Assembly (NCBI GenBank): GCA_013180625.2
Contig: SNVD02011144.1
Location: 248,001-312,000, forward strand
Reading direction: 5' to 3'
DNA length: 64,000 nucleotides
Source of the DNA: Boswellia sacra
Taxonomy: Eukaryota > Streptophyta > Magnoliopsida > Sapindales > Burseraceae
Shown: piece by piece, positions 47,503 to 62,158 of the stretch
Layout of the letters: each line of letters opens with the position of its first letter
Position numbering within the stretch: the first letter of the stretch is position 1
Position numbers and translations under genes: made by a program
Notes under the pieces: model-generated
Told to the model about the DNA's origin: nothing
What the model saw: the letters and a program-made list of their open reading frames with translations, nothing else
Database searches by the model: none

Positions 47503-50450
47503 TTAAAAATTATGCAAAAGAAATATTTGATATTAACTTTTACAGTAGAGCAAAATGAATGCTTGGTACCCTCTTCTTCATGATGCTACTTGCTTTGATT
47601 AAGAGAAGACAGCCAAAGATGAGCTTGTACTGTTTATGGAGTTACAAATATCAATATATGTTGTGATAATATGTACCTCTTCTTTTTTTTTTTTAATTGG
47701 ACTTTAAACAACCTAATTTCATCTTGAGAAGATTAACAACTACGATCTTGAAACAAATGCACGCTCATAATTTTATGGAACTATAAAAACATGATATAGA
47801 TGAATCAATATACACATATAGTTACGAAATCCGTAAGGAAACAATTAATGAAAATTCCCCCAAGGATACAAAGCCATATATGGAAGCGTAAATAAGTATA
47901 ATTATTCCAAAAATTGTTATGCCCCTTTGAAAAGGCAGGCAGGAATTGCAAGTTGTGATTTGGTTTCTATATGTGTCTATAAAAATTTAAGAAGGCCATG
48001 TGAATTGCAACCTTGCGGATTATCCTGTGAATGGAGAGGCGCTGATGAACTCATTTAATTGCGGTGAACAGAGCTGCTGGCCTGTACATTATTCACTTTC
48101 GTTTGTCTCTCCCACTTGTAAAATTAAACAAGTACTTTTGAAGTATATTTTATTAGAAAATGACTCATGCAATGCAACGCACGATAGATTTTATGATGCA
48201 TTTCATTAATTCTGTGCTGCCAAACATCAACCTGACTACTTTAAAGAAATAATTTGGAGCGGAGACAGCGAAGAACAAAGGACTTTGTACTTAACACGCT
48301 TTCGTAAGATATGGTATAACTACTTCTCTGGTTAGCGTCAATGGATATTGATAGATTCTTCAATTCTCTTTCAATGTGTCTCACGCTTAATTGGTTTACA
48401 ATCCAAAAATATTCATAAAAGTAAAATGCAGTCCAATATTTTTAATATAAAAACGAGAATTGGGTATGATATCCGAAAACTATTTTGGGGTTAAAAATGA
48501 TAGAAAATTTGAAGAAACAACTATTTTCGTTTTATGATTTTATACTTCTTTTTTTTTCGAATTATATTTCAAAGAAAAAAACTTAAGGAACTCAATTGAA
48601 TTTCTTTATTTTGTTCTTGTGTTCACACGGTTAAAATAAATAAGAAGGATGCAATTTAGAACTCTACCTTCCAAAGTCATGGATGCTTAATTTCTCTCTT
48701 TTATCCCAGCAAGCAAAATAGACTACCAGTATTTTCGTTATTATTAACGTTCTTTTAATCAGTTAAAATCTTAATTACTTGGTCAGAAACTAAAGTTATT
48801 TCAGACTTGGGAATAATTTCTGAAGAAGCCTGTTACGATAGAGGCAGATTTCAAAGTTTAGCGATATTTAAACATCAATAAGAAGAAAGTAAATGATCTT
48901 TTATTTGAGAATTCGATACAGAAAATGTTAAACTGACACCAACATAGTTGTATGAGATCCACAAGATATTATCTCTCATAAAGATTTGATGAGACATTTA
49001 ACTTGTTAGGTTAATTTATTTCCATCTTTGATATGCTTTCATGACCCATCAAAGTGTTAGGTTGATCATTCTCTTTCTCCATCACTCAGGACAGAAAAAT
49101 TTTTAATTGAGATGTAAGTATAATATATGTTATTCATTCTTACCTCTCTAGCTACCCTATATCATCTCATACGAATATTTGTTTTTGTGAATTAACATCT
49201 TTTATCCATCTAATCTTACTTTAACTTTTGAGAATTGATGATACATATGGATTTTAATATCGACAGATGGTTGTGATACGTATTTTTTTTTCTCTCCTTA
49301 TCAACATATTTTTTTTTATAACTATCAATCATATTCTTGCAAAAAGATGAAATGAATATGAGATGGGGATGTGATCCTTGCATTTTTTTTAATTTAATTA
49401 ATCATAATAATAAATAAATATGTCTATATGGTATGATAATATTATTAGATCGATATGTCATATATGTACGCCGCTGATCAACCTAACCAACACGCATGTA
49501 TACGCAAGTATTCAAGCAAACATATATTCCAAACATAGTTTATTTAACCATTTGGTGAAATGATCAATAACAAGCAATTACAGCTTTCTTGTAATTGAGA
49601 ACGCAAAACTCTCTATAATTTATTTTAACGAGAGCCCAGTACTTTAAATGAAACTCATCACATCACCATCTAACATTGCTATCAAGTCTACCTAACATTG
49701 CATGGCTGGCATGTGAGATAAGAGCCACCTCTAATGGTTAATGATCCCCATGAATTGCCCCTTTTCGTTGCAAATGAAAACAAGGGTAAGGACCACAACA
49801 AGCAAACCCTACAACTTAATACATAGCCACACTAGAACATGATATCCTTGCCAAAGAGAACACTTGGCATTTTCTCACAAGCTATCACATACCATTGATC
49901 CGAAGGAAATCTAAGGTGGGACAACATATATTACATAATATTACGTTACCTATATATATATTATTGAATGAATGTATAAAGAAAAAAGTCAGTTGTATCG
50001 ATCCCCCATCAATTCAAATAACTTGCCCTTATCTATGATTGGCTTGGAATGGGAGAAAAAAAAAAAAAAAAAAGTCAAAAATTTGTGACGAAGTAGCGTG
50101 TAAACCTATTAGTCCACAATAATCCCAGTTATTGACCAATTACTATCTGGTCCCACGCCTTTCAATGCGAACTTAAATTCTGTCCAATCTCAACATATTA
50201 GTGTACTCTGCGGAAGGCAAATCAACATCTGTGCCATAATGTGGAAGAAATAATGGTTACTTACTACAAGTCTACTGCATTAAGTGGAGCATTATACATG
50301 GCCTTCAAATTAGGCTAGCTGAAGCTCAAGTGTATGGGCCACCGGGTAATGTTAACGATGCCAATTTCTCATATACATTAGATCATAATTAATTGTGCAG
50401 TATGAAACCTGCTGCTGCCTCTGTTAAACATCACAGAATATGATTAAATT

Positions 50451-50546
50451 AGTTCTATACTCAATAGTGACGCAACTTCTGAACAGAAAATAAATTGAAG
50501 TTCTATACTCAATAGTAATGCGACTTTCTGAACGGAAAATAAATTT
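50451..50546. repeat. 48-bp tandem duplication
   Basis: AGTTCTATACTCAATAGT starts both copies (50451 and 50499) and GAAAATAAATT ends both; a few substitutions. Confidence 0.85.
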
Positions 50547-52172
50547 AATTAATCCTTCTCATTGCCATTTATTGTGGCGAAAAGCACCCAATTGGAAAAG
50601 AGTGAACAGGGGAACTTATTAATATTTGTAAACATGAAATGAATGCTAGAGTAAATGCTACTAATTTCTTCTTTTAATCGCTGAAAAATTGGTTCTGTGC
50701 TTGGTGTATAGGCTAAGTTACTATTTATATCCATGTGCTCCATAATTGACTTGAATCTTTTGATGAATCATTTTGAAATGCAAAATAAATAAATATATAT
50801 ATATATATATTTGGAAATGTCATAAATTCAGTTATGAGAGGAGACAAACTTTGTATATAGATTTTGTAAGTTATGCATTATTGTTTTAAAAATTTGATTG
50901 TGAGATTAAAAAAGAAAAGAGCAATGTCACATCTACAATTAATTCCTTACATAATTTGGTAGAAATTCACCAGAGGAGTAAAAAATAAAAATGAATGAAG
51001 AAAGTTACAATATATGAGATAGTAATTATATTTTTAGTAAGATTTCGCCAATTCCCTTTGTAGGGAGAAACAGTTGTAAATAGATTTTAAGTGTAATATT
51101 ATTCAAAATGAAAGTAAAAAGAGAGAATCAACGGTTGTTTGCTTTTTTATTTGAAGTCTAAATTCAATTTAGTTAGTTTGATCAATATTAAAACTCTATT
51201 AATAACTTAAAATTAATAATAAACTTTCAAGACTATATCTTAGTTCAATAGGCTTTTAATATTGATCAAGATTATATTAATCATGTATAAAATTTGAAGT
51301 TAATATAATAAATGCTAATGAGTAATGTTCTAGTCAATGAATACTGTCGTATTAATTTTTTATACAAACTTTGTATTTATAGCATCACTTTTAATTATAT
51401 TCGATCTTCTAAATTTAGGTCGAGGTCAATGAATATATGTTCTAGAATATATTAGGTTATTTATATGAATACAAAAATTAAAGTGATAATGAAGAGACAT
51501 TTACATTACTAGGGGTAATGCCATATAGTGGTTATAACACTAGCTAGTTATCAAATGAATGAATGAATTAATTATATATGATAAATTAGTCTTAATCAAT
51601 ATTATAACTTATAAGCCTATTAATTTAAGGTATAATCTTGCCCGGGAGTTATTAAAAATTTTTTTCTTAGCGAAAGGGTCAAACTACAATACATAGAATG
51701 TATATTTACATCTCAAATTTTAAGGGTTAGATGTTATTTCTTATAATTTAAGGATTATATTCGCAATTAAATAAAGTTATCAATTTGAAAGTGAGAAAAA
51801 GGAAACCGGCTTAAACGATTTTCATAAATTATGAAAACTTTTTGTATTAAACAACATAATTTTCTTTCTTAACGGAGGAAAAGACGAAATCAAAATATGG
51901 TGAAGTTAAAATTTTGGGGTAGCTTTGCGGTGGTAGTGTCGAAATGACACCAATTGTCTTTTGTTTTTGAGTGGCTCCAGATGATTTCATGGCTTGGCCA
52001 GCAATTTGGAACGACAGCACATAATTGGATAGCGCCAACAATTTGAAACACCCCCACCACAAACGGCTACATGGCCCGCAATTTGTAATAACGCCACCAT
52101 GCCATGGCTGACCATGGAGGACCACCACCACTACAGCAGCTAGAAGTATTGGCACAAATTTCATGGTAAAAC

Positions 52173-52884
52173 TAGGGGTGACAATTTTCGATACGACACG
52201 CGAATACGACTTGACACGACACGGGTTTAAGCAGATTTGGGTTTTGACATATTTGTGTTCGTGTTGTGTTCGTGTCGGAGATGTCAACTCGTTTAATAAT
52301 CGTGTCGTTTTCGGGTTGAGAGTCTTCAATACGCGAACACGATTATAACACGACACGATTATGACACGAACACGTTTATGACACGAGTAATATGAATACA
52401 TATTATGCATGATTGATAAGATAACACAATTAATACGTATATTGACACGATAACACGATTAACACGAATATTGACACAATTACAAATAATATTAAATTTA
52501 AAAAGACCAAACTTAATATTATAGTTTTAGACATTTTAGTCCATACATTTATCCAAATTTTAAAATAAAAATAGAATTTTAAAACTTAGGATATTTTTGT
52601 CATTTAATAAAAATTGGAAATCTAATTCTATAACGTGTCATAATCGTGTAAACGTGTCTTAATCGTGTTAGACGTGTCGTGTTTATGTCTAACACGAGCA
52701 CGACCTATTTATTACTCGTGTTAGCGTGTCGTGTCGTGTTACCTGTTTAATAATCGTATCGTGTTCGTGTTGAGTCTTAGTGACACGAATAATAAACGTG
52801 TTATGTTCGTGTCGTGTCAATCTTTATCGTGTCACAGCTTGACACGACATGAACACGACCTGCGAACACGAATTGCCACCCCTA
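52173..52884. mobile_element. Short non-autonomous hAT, deletion derivative related to 37345-40216
   Basis: 712 bp. Left end TAGGGGTGACAATTTTCG, right end CGAATTGCCACCCCTA. Flanks GGTAAAAC (52165-52172) and GATAAAAC (52885-52892) are an 8-bp target duplication with one change. Both subterminal regions consist of ACACGA/CGTGT words, and the interior block around 52480-52620 matches 39750-39960 in inverse orientation, so the two copies share a parent and this one has lost most of the interior. Confidence 0.88.
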
Positions 52885-52892
52885 GATAAAAC

Positions 52893-55800
52893 TAAAGCTT
52901 TTTATCGGTTTAAGATATTTAAAAAAAAAAAAGGCTTGTTTGGTTGTGGCAATTGAGGTCGGAAAATGCTAGTGGATGAATGCAATATTGTTAACAAATT
53001 CATGACTTGCCACAACGGATGGCAATTGGGGCGGGGATAGAATTCCTAGGCCCAACTTGATCCCCATATTGAGTTATTGGAGGAGAGGTAGAGATCTTCG
53101 AAAATTTTTATTTCCAAGAGTATATTATTTTATACTAATTTCCGTAAAAGTCCAGATGTTTGATCATATATCAAGCATATGCCCGTAATAAATTTAAACC
53201 TATTCGCATTGTTGATGAGGAATACGGCTACGTGATCAACGAAACAGAGAAACAGGGGAATTGGGGAAAAATCAAATCAGAGAACAAGAAATTATATGAA
53301 TAAATTGTTAAGTTTATTACTTTTCTATAAAACTTAAAGTTTGTAAATATACATATAATATAGTCTTGTGCACTTACGAGTTAAGCATCTCATATCTCAA
53401 CGAGTTTTTTAAGTAAGTCGAAAACATTTTTTAATTAATTTTTAAAAATAACATAAAGAATATTCGAATTTATGATCGTGGATCATTTATGACTCTTTTT
53501 TCAAAAAAAATCATTTATGACTCTAATATCATATTAAGTTTATAACTCTTTTATAAAGTTTAAACTTGTAAATATATGTGTAATATTAATATTTTATTAT
53601 TTAATTGAATTAAGGTGAAATTGAAAGAGAAAAATTATGTTTTATTCAAATATCAAAATCAACAATAACCAAATCTTAGAATAATGTTCTAACTGATATA
53701 ATATATGATCACAACTTAACTAAAAAGTACCAAAATTAACTTATAATTAAAATAAAAAATTAGTATTTAAGAAAATAACTCTAATTAAGATTTCATATAA
53801 TTTAGGAAGTTAAAATTCATAATTTTGTCTAATTGATCCTAAATTAGATATATTCAATTTAGTGAAGGCTAAGAAATGCACATTTTCGTCAATAGTGTGA
53901 AATAATAAGAATAATTCTGAAGTGAAATAGGATTTAGTTAAGCCCATAAAAACCCTTGGATCAAGAGGTCGGTTGGATTGGAGCCCATTCCCGGTACAAG
54001 AAGCCCCTAATTTGAGAGCCCAATCAAAGGGCTATCATAAAGTCACCTCAAATATCATGTGCCTGACCCATTAAGAAGGCCATCACGATCGACATTTATT
54101 ACTCGTCTGCAAATAGCAACACTCACACTCATCAGAAAAGGATGCAAAGTTGGGTGATTGAGGGCACAATTCTTGCACGATTAGAAGAACCATTCCGATT
54201 TACACTAAAGTATAGAATTACATGAAAGTAATGAGATTCCTACACAAGAAAATACTTTCCAAAATTTGAAAATTCAAATTTCACTCACAAAACAAAACAA
54301 CTTACAAAATTTTCTTATATACATACTGGATTAAAAAAAAAAAAAGTAATTATTCTTGTTAGAATAAATCAAAAGTTCATTCGAGTGAATATGATAAATA
54401 AATAATTAATGAAAAGATCAATATTATTAATGATCCTGAACTAAAGTTAAATATTAAAGATAACCCTGAAGTTTATTGAAATAATAGTAACGATCCTATT
54501 ATTAATGAAAATCTTTAAGATTAACAGCAAGACGGTGCATTACTAGAAAATCCTTTCATCTCTTTACCCCTCATATACATCTTAATTATCAACGAATCTC
54601 TATTTACCAAATTTCTACGCACAAACTCCAATTTTAATAAATAATTATATGAGAATGGCGGTTTTGAGGTAAATCTTGATGTCATCAAGACAGCAATTAA
54701 AAACCCTAATCAAAAGATTGACAAGATAAAATTACGAAAACAATAAATCAATCAATCATAAAATGGTTTCAACCATCTTCCTTCTAGTGTCCTCTCTCTC
54801 TCCTTTCCTCTTTTCTCTTGTGCATATTTTCTTGTATTTTGTTTGGTGGTGTTGTTACAAAGAAATATTTGATTTGCTATCATTTGGAATTCAAATTTTG
54901 CTTCTGTTTGGTTGATAAATAATTGGTATACTAATTTTACGTTCTATACTCTTCTACTCTTATGCGGCTCTTTAATATTTTATTCTTTTCAAGCTATCAA
55001 ACTCTGATATCTGTATTATCTCTCTAATTCACAAAAGGATAAAAAAAAACTAATAAAATTTGATTGAAAAAAGTGCTGAAGAAATACGATTTAGATAGGG
55101 ATTAATACATAGGAAAGTGCTAGCAACAATCTCTTCTTCACTCTTTTTCGCACTCTCAGTCTCTGGGATAAAAATTTTATTAAATCAAAATAATGACAGT
55201 TGAATAAAATTCGACAATCAATAATTAAAATTTAAGGACACATATTATGTTAACATATGAAGAGTGAGAAAAAGAGTGAAGAGGAGACTGTTGTTAGCAT
55301 TTCTCTTAATATGTATGTCAGAATCACGTGCTATTTAAGATTTACATTACAACCATATTATTGAGGAATGGGGTTATTTAAATACCACAAAATATCTTTT
55401 TAAATTCCCATTCTAAAAAAAGTTTTGAAAAAAGAAATATTTTTATTTATTATTACTGGATTGACACATTTATAATTAGAGTAATGTTGTTAGACTTATA
55501 ACATTTATACAACATAAACTCTACAGTATGACGTTGCAACCTAAATGGTATCTTTTAGGTGCTTTTTTTGTACAAAAGAAAGGAAATTAAGATAAATGGG
55601 ATGAGACTCACACAATAATCAATAGTCGAGTCATTAAATCATCATTTATTGGAACCTCCCAAACGATTATATAATAAGAACAAATACAGATTTAAGTGTT
55701 GAACATGACATTAGTAAATCAGTGAAGTGCTGCTAGTTTGTGCCATTAATCACATATAATTTATAAACCAACAAAAAGAAAGCATTTTTCTTACAATTTG

Positions 55801-56235
55801 TGAGTAGGTTTTTAACTATGCCAACTCATTGATGAATACTTTATATTGACATGGACAAACTCTTGTCGAAAGGTCCATTTACAAATGTTACAACATACAA
55901 ATACATCAAAATACACCCTACAACTGAATCAAGATTACCAAATATTGGTTAAAAGGAAAAAAAAAAAAAAAAAAAAAACTCATTAAAAGTGGTTCTTAAA
56001 AAGGATCAGCTATGGCCTGCAATCTGACCTGAGATTATGTGCCTAGATATCGAATCATTACCTGGGGAGAGAAAAAAAAAAAAGAATGAATAAGTAAACG
56101 GTTTTAGAAAGACTCAGCTAAAAATCCATTACCGAATCTATCTAAATAATTACCTATGTATATATAGTTTGTTTAAGATGAACGAACGAACTCAATTTGC
56201 TGAAGGCTGGCTTGATTGTCTAGAATGAAATCTGG
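52893..56235. other. AT-rich intergenic DNA and 3' flank of the cysteine synthase gene
   Basis: No gene accepted. 53930-54200 is less AT-rich and may be an old repeat (GGATTGGAGCCCATTCCCGG, AAGAAGCCCCTAATT), but no termini were found. The last 200 bases are probably the 3' UTR of the minus-strand gene. Confidence 0.55.
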
Positions 56236-59200
56236 CTATTTTGCTGGCATATTTTGAACCTCTTCATATATAGAGCGGAAAAGAACAGTGGGGATGTACC
56301 TCTCACCAAAGCTTGGAAATATAACCTTTAACATTAACAACGAAGGTAAGTCAGATCGTGGAATGGTATTGAGAATGTTCTGATAAAGAAGATCAAATTA
56401 GAAACTTGTCAAAAGAAGACCAACAATAATCTTATGTAAATTTCCAATACAATTCAAATACACATAAAATATAAGACTGTATTTGTTTCTCAAATATCAT
56501 GCATATGCTTGTAAATAAGACAAGATGAGATCCTGACACATAATTCATAGAGTTAATGGGGCTGCCACAATTTGAAGTAATAATACTACATTGACACTTC
56601 ATTTCACAAAAGAGGCATAGAAAAAAGACAGCTATAATTTCGAGTTAAGATTAACTTTAATGAAAAAGTATACCAGCTTTAGTTTAAAAAAAAAAAAGGA
56701 AAACAAAAAAAGGAGAAGATAGAGAGAGAAAGAAAGAAAAGAAAACAAGAATTAGTTCTTCAATATTAACAAGGAATATAATTTGTCAGTGGGGCAGATT
56801 GGAATGAATGCATGTAGGAAAATTTACGGGGGCTCTATATCTAAATCTGTGGCGAAGCAAAAAACAAAACTTGTTAATACAAAGTTTAATATAAAATCAC
56901 AATATATGTCCATGCAGTTCATAAGCTTCTCTGGCTTTAAGCTGCTGCTTTCTCCTGGAGAAAAAATTCTATAAATATCCATATCTAACAAATGTAATAT
57001 TAGAGCTGCAACTGGCATGCGTTGCCTCCCAACCTTATACAAAAACACACCAAAACAAAAAAAAAATGATGACAATAAACAAAGAAAAGCATCAGTTTTA
57101 TCTTGTGCCTTTTTACAATCAATTAACAAATTAATAAAGATTTTCTCAGATGAACTTAATTATTGGTTTCATATAGGAACAATATATTATTTGTAAATTA
57201 CACGAGTTTAATCAAGTTTCAAGATTTTATGCACAACCCAAGCACAAAAAAATCATCATAGAAATATTGGGATTTCAAAATGTAACGAGTAGACGTACAT
57301 AACTGATCAAATGAATTTCAGAAGAATTGGATAATAGTACAAAATAATTTGAATCTGATCAGTAGTACACCTCATTGTCTAAGTAATAGCTCATCTGCTT
57401 CGCATACTCATTTGCCTAAGACATGTATAGTCTTGATTTTCAAATGTGTTTTCAAAGAAAGAATATTATATTGAAACAGGAAACATTTATGGCGTTTTCA
57501 AGATCCAAAAATGGCATTCTGTAGCATTTTTTACAACAATATTCTGTCTTTGAAAAATCGACAAAGTTTGGGACTTTTGCAAAAATAAAAAAATAAAAAA
57601 TGAAAACCCATCTGTCCAGCTTTTAGATTCATTTCTGGGTGTCTTGATGTTTCTAGGTTTCCTTTGTAAAAGTTGGAATGCAACTTTTTCATTTTAAAAT
57701 GTTGTTAATACTCAATTTAAAACATTTCGAAATGTTTTCTAAACACCAACTATCAAATATGTTTTGGTTGTTTTTAGATTCCAAAAAAAAATGATAAAAA
57801 AGGGTCAGAAATAGCATCTGATTTTTCAATTTTCATCTTATTCTTTCTATTTGAAATTATTTTACCAGAACCTTTTATCACAAACATCCAAATATGATGC
57901 ATCAACAATATCATATATATATATCCCAGACAGTTTGCCTAGTCTCTCATTTAAAATTAAAATCAAAATTCCTCACCACAATAAGTTTTCCAGCATTCTC
58001 AGGCCTTCTTGCTAAGCTGATTGCTGCAGCAGCAGCAGCTCCTGATGAAATTCCGACCTACATAGACATAGTGGAACTAAAATCACACAACTACCTTTAG
58101 AAAAGAGGCTTCTATCCTTTTCACTGAGACAAGTACAGCTAGTAAAGAGAAATTGAAGTTAAAAGCTTTCAAGTGATGGATTAGGTAAGACTGAAATCTC
58201 AAATACATAAGGAGAACTTGACATCCGAAAAGAAAATACAGCTGGAAAATATTTGTGCAGCTTAAATGAGTAAAGGAAACTAGTTGCTAAAAGTCTTTTC
58301 AGCTAGATATTAGAGCAATCATATTAGTTACATAACTGACAAATTCCAAGCCGAAAGTTTTAATGGTCAACTCATAATGTTAGTGATAACTAAGAGGGGA
58401 AATGCAATAAATTGAAGATTACCAGCAAACCTTCCTCCAATGCCAATCTCCTTGCCATTTCAACAGCTTCGTCATTGGTTACCTGCATTTTTAAGTGACC
58501 CAATTCCATATTAAAAGTCCATGGAAATGACAACATGCACACAAAGGTCTATAAAACCAGAAAAGGAAATTTTCACAAATGCACATTATTTAAGCCTGTC
58601 CAAGAGAATAAAAATTTAAAAACTCAGCCAAAAGGACTTGACAATCAGATGAAGGCAGTTCATGGACATTAAAACAGGACCCAGAAACAGAACAGAAGGA
58701 CTTAACAATCAGATAAATGGCAGTTTATGGACATTAAACGAGGACCCAGAAACAGAATAAAAAGAATAGAGAAAAAATAGAAGTCACAAAATAATTGATA
58801 TTCATGGAAATAAAGAACACTAGAAATGAAAAACAAGACAGAACAGGTCAGGACTCTCTTAAAATATTCATGAGAAACATGTGGACCACCAGTTGGAATA
58901 AAATGTTGATATGGAAGACTCATTCTCATTTTATAAGTGCAGTATGATAAGGGAACTTATATGCATAACCAATATGGAAATTAATAAACGGTGTTCTATG
59001 TAGGAATAAAATGTGTTAACAGTTCATCTACCCCAAAAATTTTGACGTACAAATCAATTATCTAAAGCAAGAATCTGCAATTTTCATTGTAAGCTGACCA
59101 AATGATGTGGCAATGAACCTTCATAATCGTCATTCCCCTGCAAGAGTTCCTCATGCTCAGGTGAAGTAGGACATCATAAGGATTTTAGGAATTCTGTTTT

Positions 59201-62080
59201 ACTTTCTCTTTCTTAGGCTTTATGTCCTGTTGCTATTTCCTTGTTTAATTAGAAAACCTAAGCATTTGTAATTTTTAAGAAGTGAATAAGGAAATTTATC
59301 GAGAAAATATATATTTTTACCTTGATAACTTCGTCAAGTAATTTAACATCCAAGATGCTCGGCACATAACCTGCACCAAAATGCCACAAGCTCATGAGAA
59401 AACTAATATAATGAAAATTAGAAGTTCTCAAAAAAAAAAGAAAAAAGAAAAAAAACGAAAAAAGAAAAGTTTTGACCTGGGTTTTCTCCAGATATTACAC
59501 TCCTTTCTGCAGGTTCAACACCAACTACCTAAGGAAATAAAAGATGCCATATTATGAACTCACAAGCCGCCATCCAGAAAGGTCGAGAATATTGGCAGGA
59601 CAACAACATGCATCACAGCAAGCTTGTATAATGCCTGCATTCCACAAACCCCTTCGGACAAATGATGATGTGAAATTTTAACTTAAAATTACTCTATATT
59701 ATGAAACTTCTACTGACAAAACAGTTCAAGCTAGATTATTAGTTCCAGAACTGTAATATAAAAAGTAATATTGAAAACTTGAAATTCTATGTAGATCGCA
59801 AGCCTAGGAGAAGGGCCAATCTGTGTTTCCCTCACATTTTGTTTGCTATAGAGACTAAAATCTAGGTAAATGCAAGACAAATTATGCACATGTTATCACC
59901 AATATTGAAAATATGTCTTCAAATATTTCCTTAAAGAAAAAGCCTTACCTTGACATCTTTGTTCATCATTTTCAAGAATCTCCCAGTGCCAGTGACAGTA
60001 CCACCAGTTCCAATTCCAGCAACAAATATGTCAACACAGCCTAGAGTATCCTCCCAAATTTCTGGTCCTGTTGTATCAAAGTGGATCTGCAATCATGGGA
60101 GAAAGTCCCAATAAAGGATATTTTTAAGAATATAATCAACAGCATTCATAAAATAAGACCTAGTATGACACATGATAAACAACCTTTATATTAGCCATAT
60201 TATCAAACTGTTGAAACATGTAACCATTTGGTGTGCTCAGAACAATTTCTTCAGCTTTATCAATTGCTCCTTTCAGACCTTTCTCAGGATCTGTGAGAAC
60301 AATTTCTGCTCCAAAGGAACGTAAAAGTACCCTTCTTTCAATATTTATTGACGCAGGCATGGTGACTATGAGTTTGTATCCCTTGGCTGCTGCAACAAAA
60401 GCAATACCAAGTCCTGTATTTCCGGTACTTGGTTCAACTAATATAGTCTGCAAAAAGGCATAATAAACAGCATAACATGAATATATATATCAAACTAACC
60501 AATGAGTTTCACAACATCACAATGCCTAAGCCCAAAGAGATTTTCTGAAGAGAACCAACAGCTAAGAGATAGAAACATTTAGAACATGAATTCCAAAAGT
60601 AACTGTTTTAAAAGTCAGTGGCTAACCTTGCCAGGAGAAATTGCTCCACTCTCTTCAGCCTCAGATATCATGCTATAACCAATTCTGTGTTGTCGATCAT
60701 CATCAAATAGAAAAGATCAGTAATTCACAGCATAACACTTGAAACGAAGCAAGAAAAACCGGTCATAACTTGCACAAAATACGAAGAAAATATGAGATAA
60801 GGTTGAGAATTAATGATAAGTTAGATAAGACCTCAGTTTTCTACAGATAAATCCTGAACATAAGATCAATCACTTACCATCATAAAGTAATAAAGCACAT
60901 ACATGATTCTAAAGTACTAGTAAAAGACTGATAAGGTATTAAAATGAGAAATTCTACTCTGAAGCAAAATGCAGAATATTACCTATCCTTGACACTACGA
61001 CAAGGTTCCATAGATTCAAGTTTAGCAGCAACATTTGCTACACAGCCCTCAGTAACTTTGTTGAGATATATCATTGGTGTTCTTCCAATCAACTATACAT
61101 CAATTTGTTACAACAGCTCATATCAGTAAATATTTCAAAACATAAGGATTATTAACAAAAGAAAAAGATTGGCCACATATAATACACATCAATTTCCACC
61201 AAAAAACTGTCCGCCTTAATGTGTGATTTGTCAGCCATTCAAGAAGAGCTTATCGATGTTTAGTAAGTTGTTTTTTATTCCTTAACCTATGATGCATTTC
61301 TTGGAAGTGTTTTTGTACTAAAGAGATTTCGAGTAAACACGAAACCAATTTCTGGAGACAAGTGCTTTTTCACTGGAAAAGTGCTTTCCAGAAAATCACG
61401 TTACCAAACATTTCTCAACAAATTACTTCAAAAGTTCCACTTTTTCTTCGAAAATTGCTATTACTTGTTTTAGCCAAACACAATAAAATAAATAAATAAG
61501 CACTTTTGGGCATCTGAAAGCGCTTTACCGAAAAATCACCTTCTCAAAATTCACCTACCAAGCTTTTCAAATGGCACTCCAAATGTTTTTCTGTCGAAAT
61601 TATCTATTTCAGCCGAATACTAATAAACCACAAAACTAATTTTTGGGTATCTAAAAGCGCTTTAGGGGGGAAATAAAAGCACTGCCAAAAGGCACCATTC
61701 AATAACAAAAAAAAAACAAACAAACAAACAAACAAACAAAAAGAAAAAAGAAAAATCTTTAAACAAAAACAACAATAAATTGGTAAGAGGGAAATGAGCA
61801 AAAGCAGAACCTGGGTTACATCCTCGGCAATGTTGACAGCATGAAAGTCTTCTTCTTCTTCTTCTACTGCTTCTCTGGTGCTTATCGTGTAAAGGGAAGA
61901 AGCGGCTTTGACCGGGACGGGGACAGCCGTGGATGAAGCTGTTCTCCTGATAGCAAATGCGTCGTCATTTGTGGATAACGTGATGGAAGCTGTGAACGGT
62001 TCAAAACGATGACGTTTGGGGGAAGGTATAATCGAGGGATGAGGATGAAGAAGAGACAGATGAAGCGAAGACAAAGCCAT
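56236..62080 (-). CDS. CS26: Plastid O-acetylserine(thiol)lyase-family enzyme, S-sulfocysteine synthase CS26-like
   Basis: PLP enzyme joining O-acetylserine with a sulfur donor; CS26 uses thiosulfate to make S-sulfocysteine in chloroplasts. Ten exons on the minus strand: 61811-62080, 60983-61092, 60627-60684, 60184-60447, 59949-60086, 59477-59528, 59321-59370, 58423-58482, 57977-58057, 56236-56325. All junctions are GT/AG and the total is 1,173 nt, 390 aa. Residues 1 to about 70 ([10 protein letters not shown] start, Ser/Ala-rich, few acids) look like a plastid transit peptide. Catalytic core: [15 protein letters not shown] at 83-97; PLP Lys125 in EPCRSVKDR; substrate loop STGNTG 153-158; phosphate loop GTGGT 260-264; SSGAA at 338-342. 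The C-terminus ends [25 protein letters not shown] and [17 protein letters not shown] are wordings I associate with CS26 rather than OASTL A/B/C. An upstream in-frame ATG at 62158 could add 26 residues; the 62080 start gives a better transit peptide. Intron 9 is 1.65 kb. Confidence 0.9.
58632..58759. repeat. 64-bp tandem duplication in an intron of the CS26-like gene
   Basis: Two copies starting AAGGACTT (58632 and 58696), each containing CATTAAA and GGACCCAGAAACAGAA, with a few substitutions. Lies in intron 7 and does not touch coding sequence. Confidence 0.85.
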
Positions 62081-62158
62081 TCGCTGAACGACTGAAGAGA
62101 GGTTTTTCAGAGGTTTTAGATAATAAAAGAGAGTGGCGTGTAGTTTCAAAATTTTCAA

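Larger units (their letters stand above)
45881..52164. other. Long AT-rich intergenic region
   Basis: About 6.3 kb without an acceptable gene. The first 200 bases are probably the MYB 3' UTR and include a poly-G stretch (45924-45956). Other items: a GCGCGCG patch at 46646, an (AT)n microsatellite at 47468-47500, a 48-bp tandem duplication (50451-50546), and a CA/GT-poor remainder. I see no tRNA, snoRNA or hairpin that I could defend. Confidence 0.6.

Noticed and set aside
61220..61680. Intron 1 stretch with AAAGTGCTTTT-like words
   Set aside because: Resembles small dispersed repeats, but no inverted ends or target duplication could be defined.
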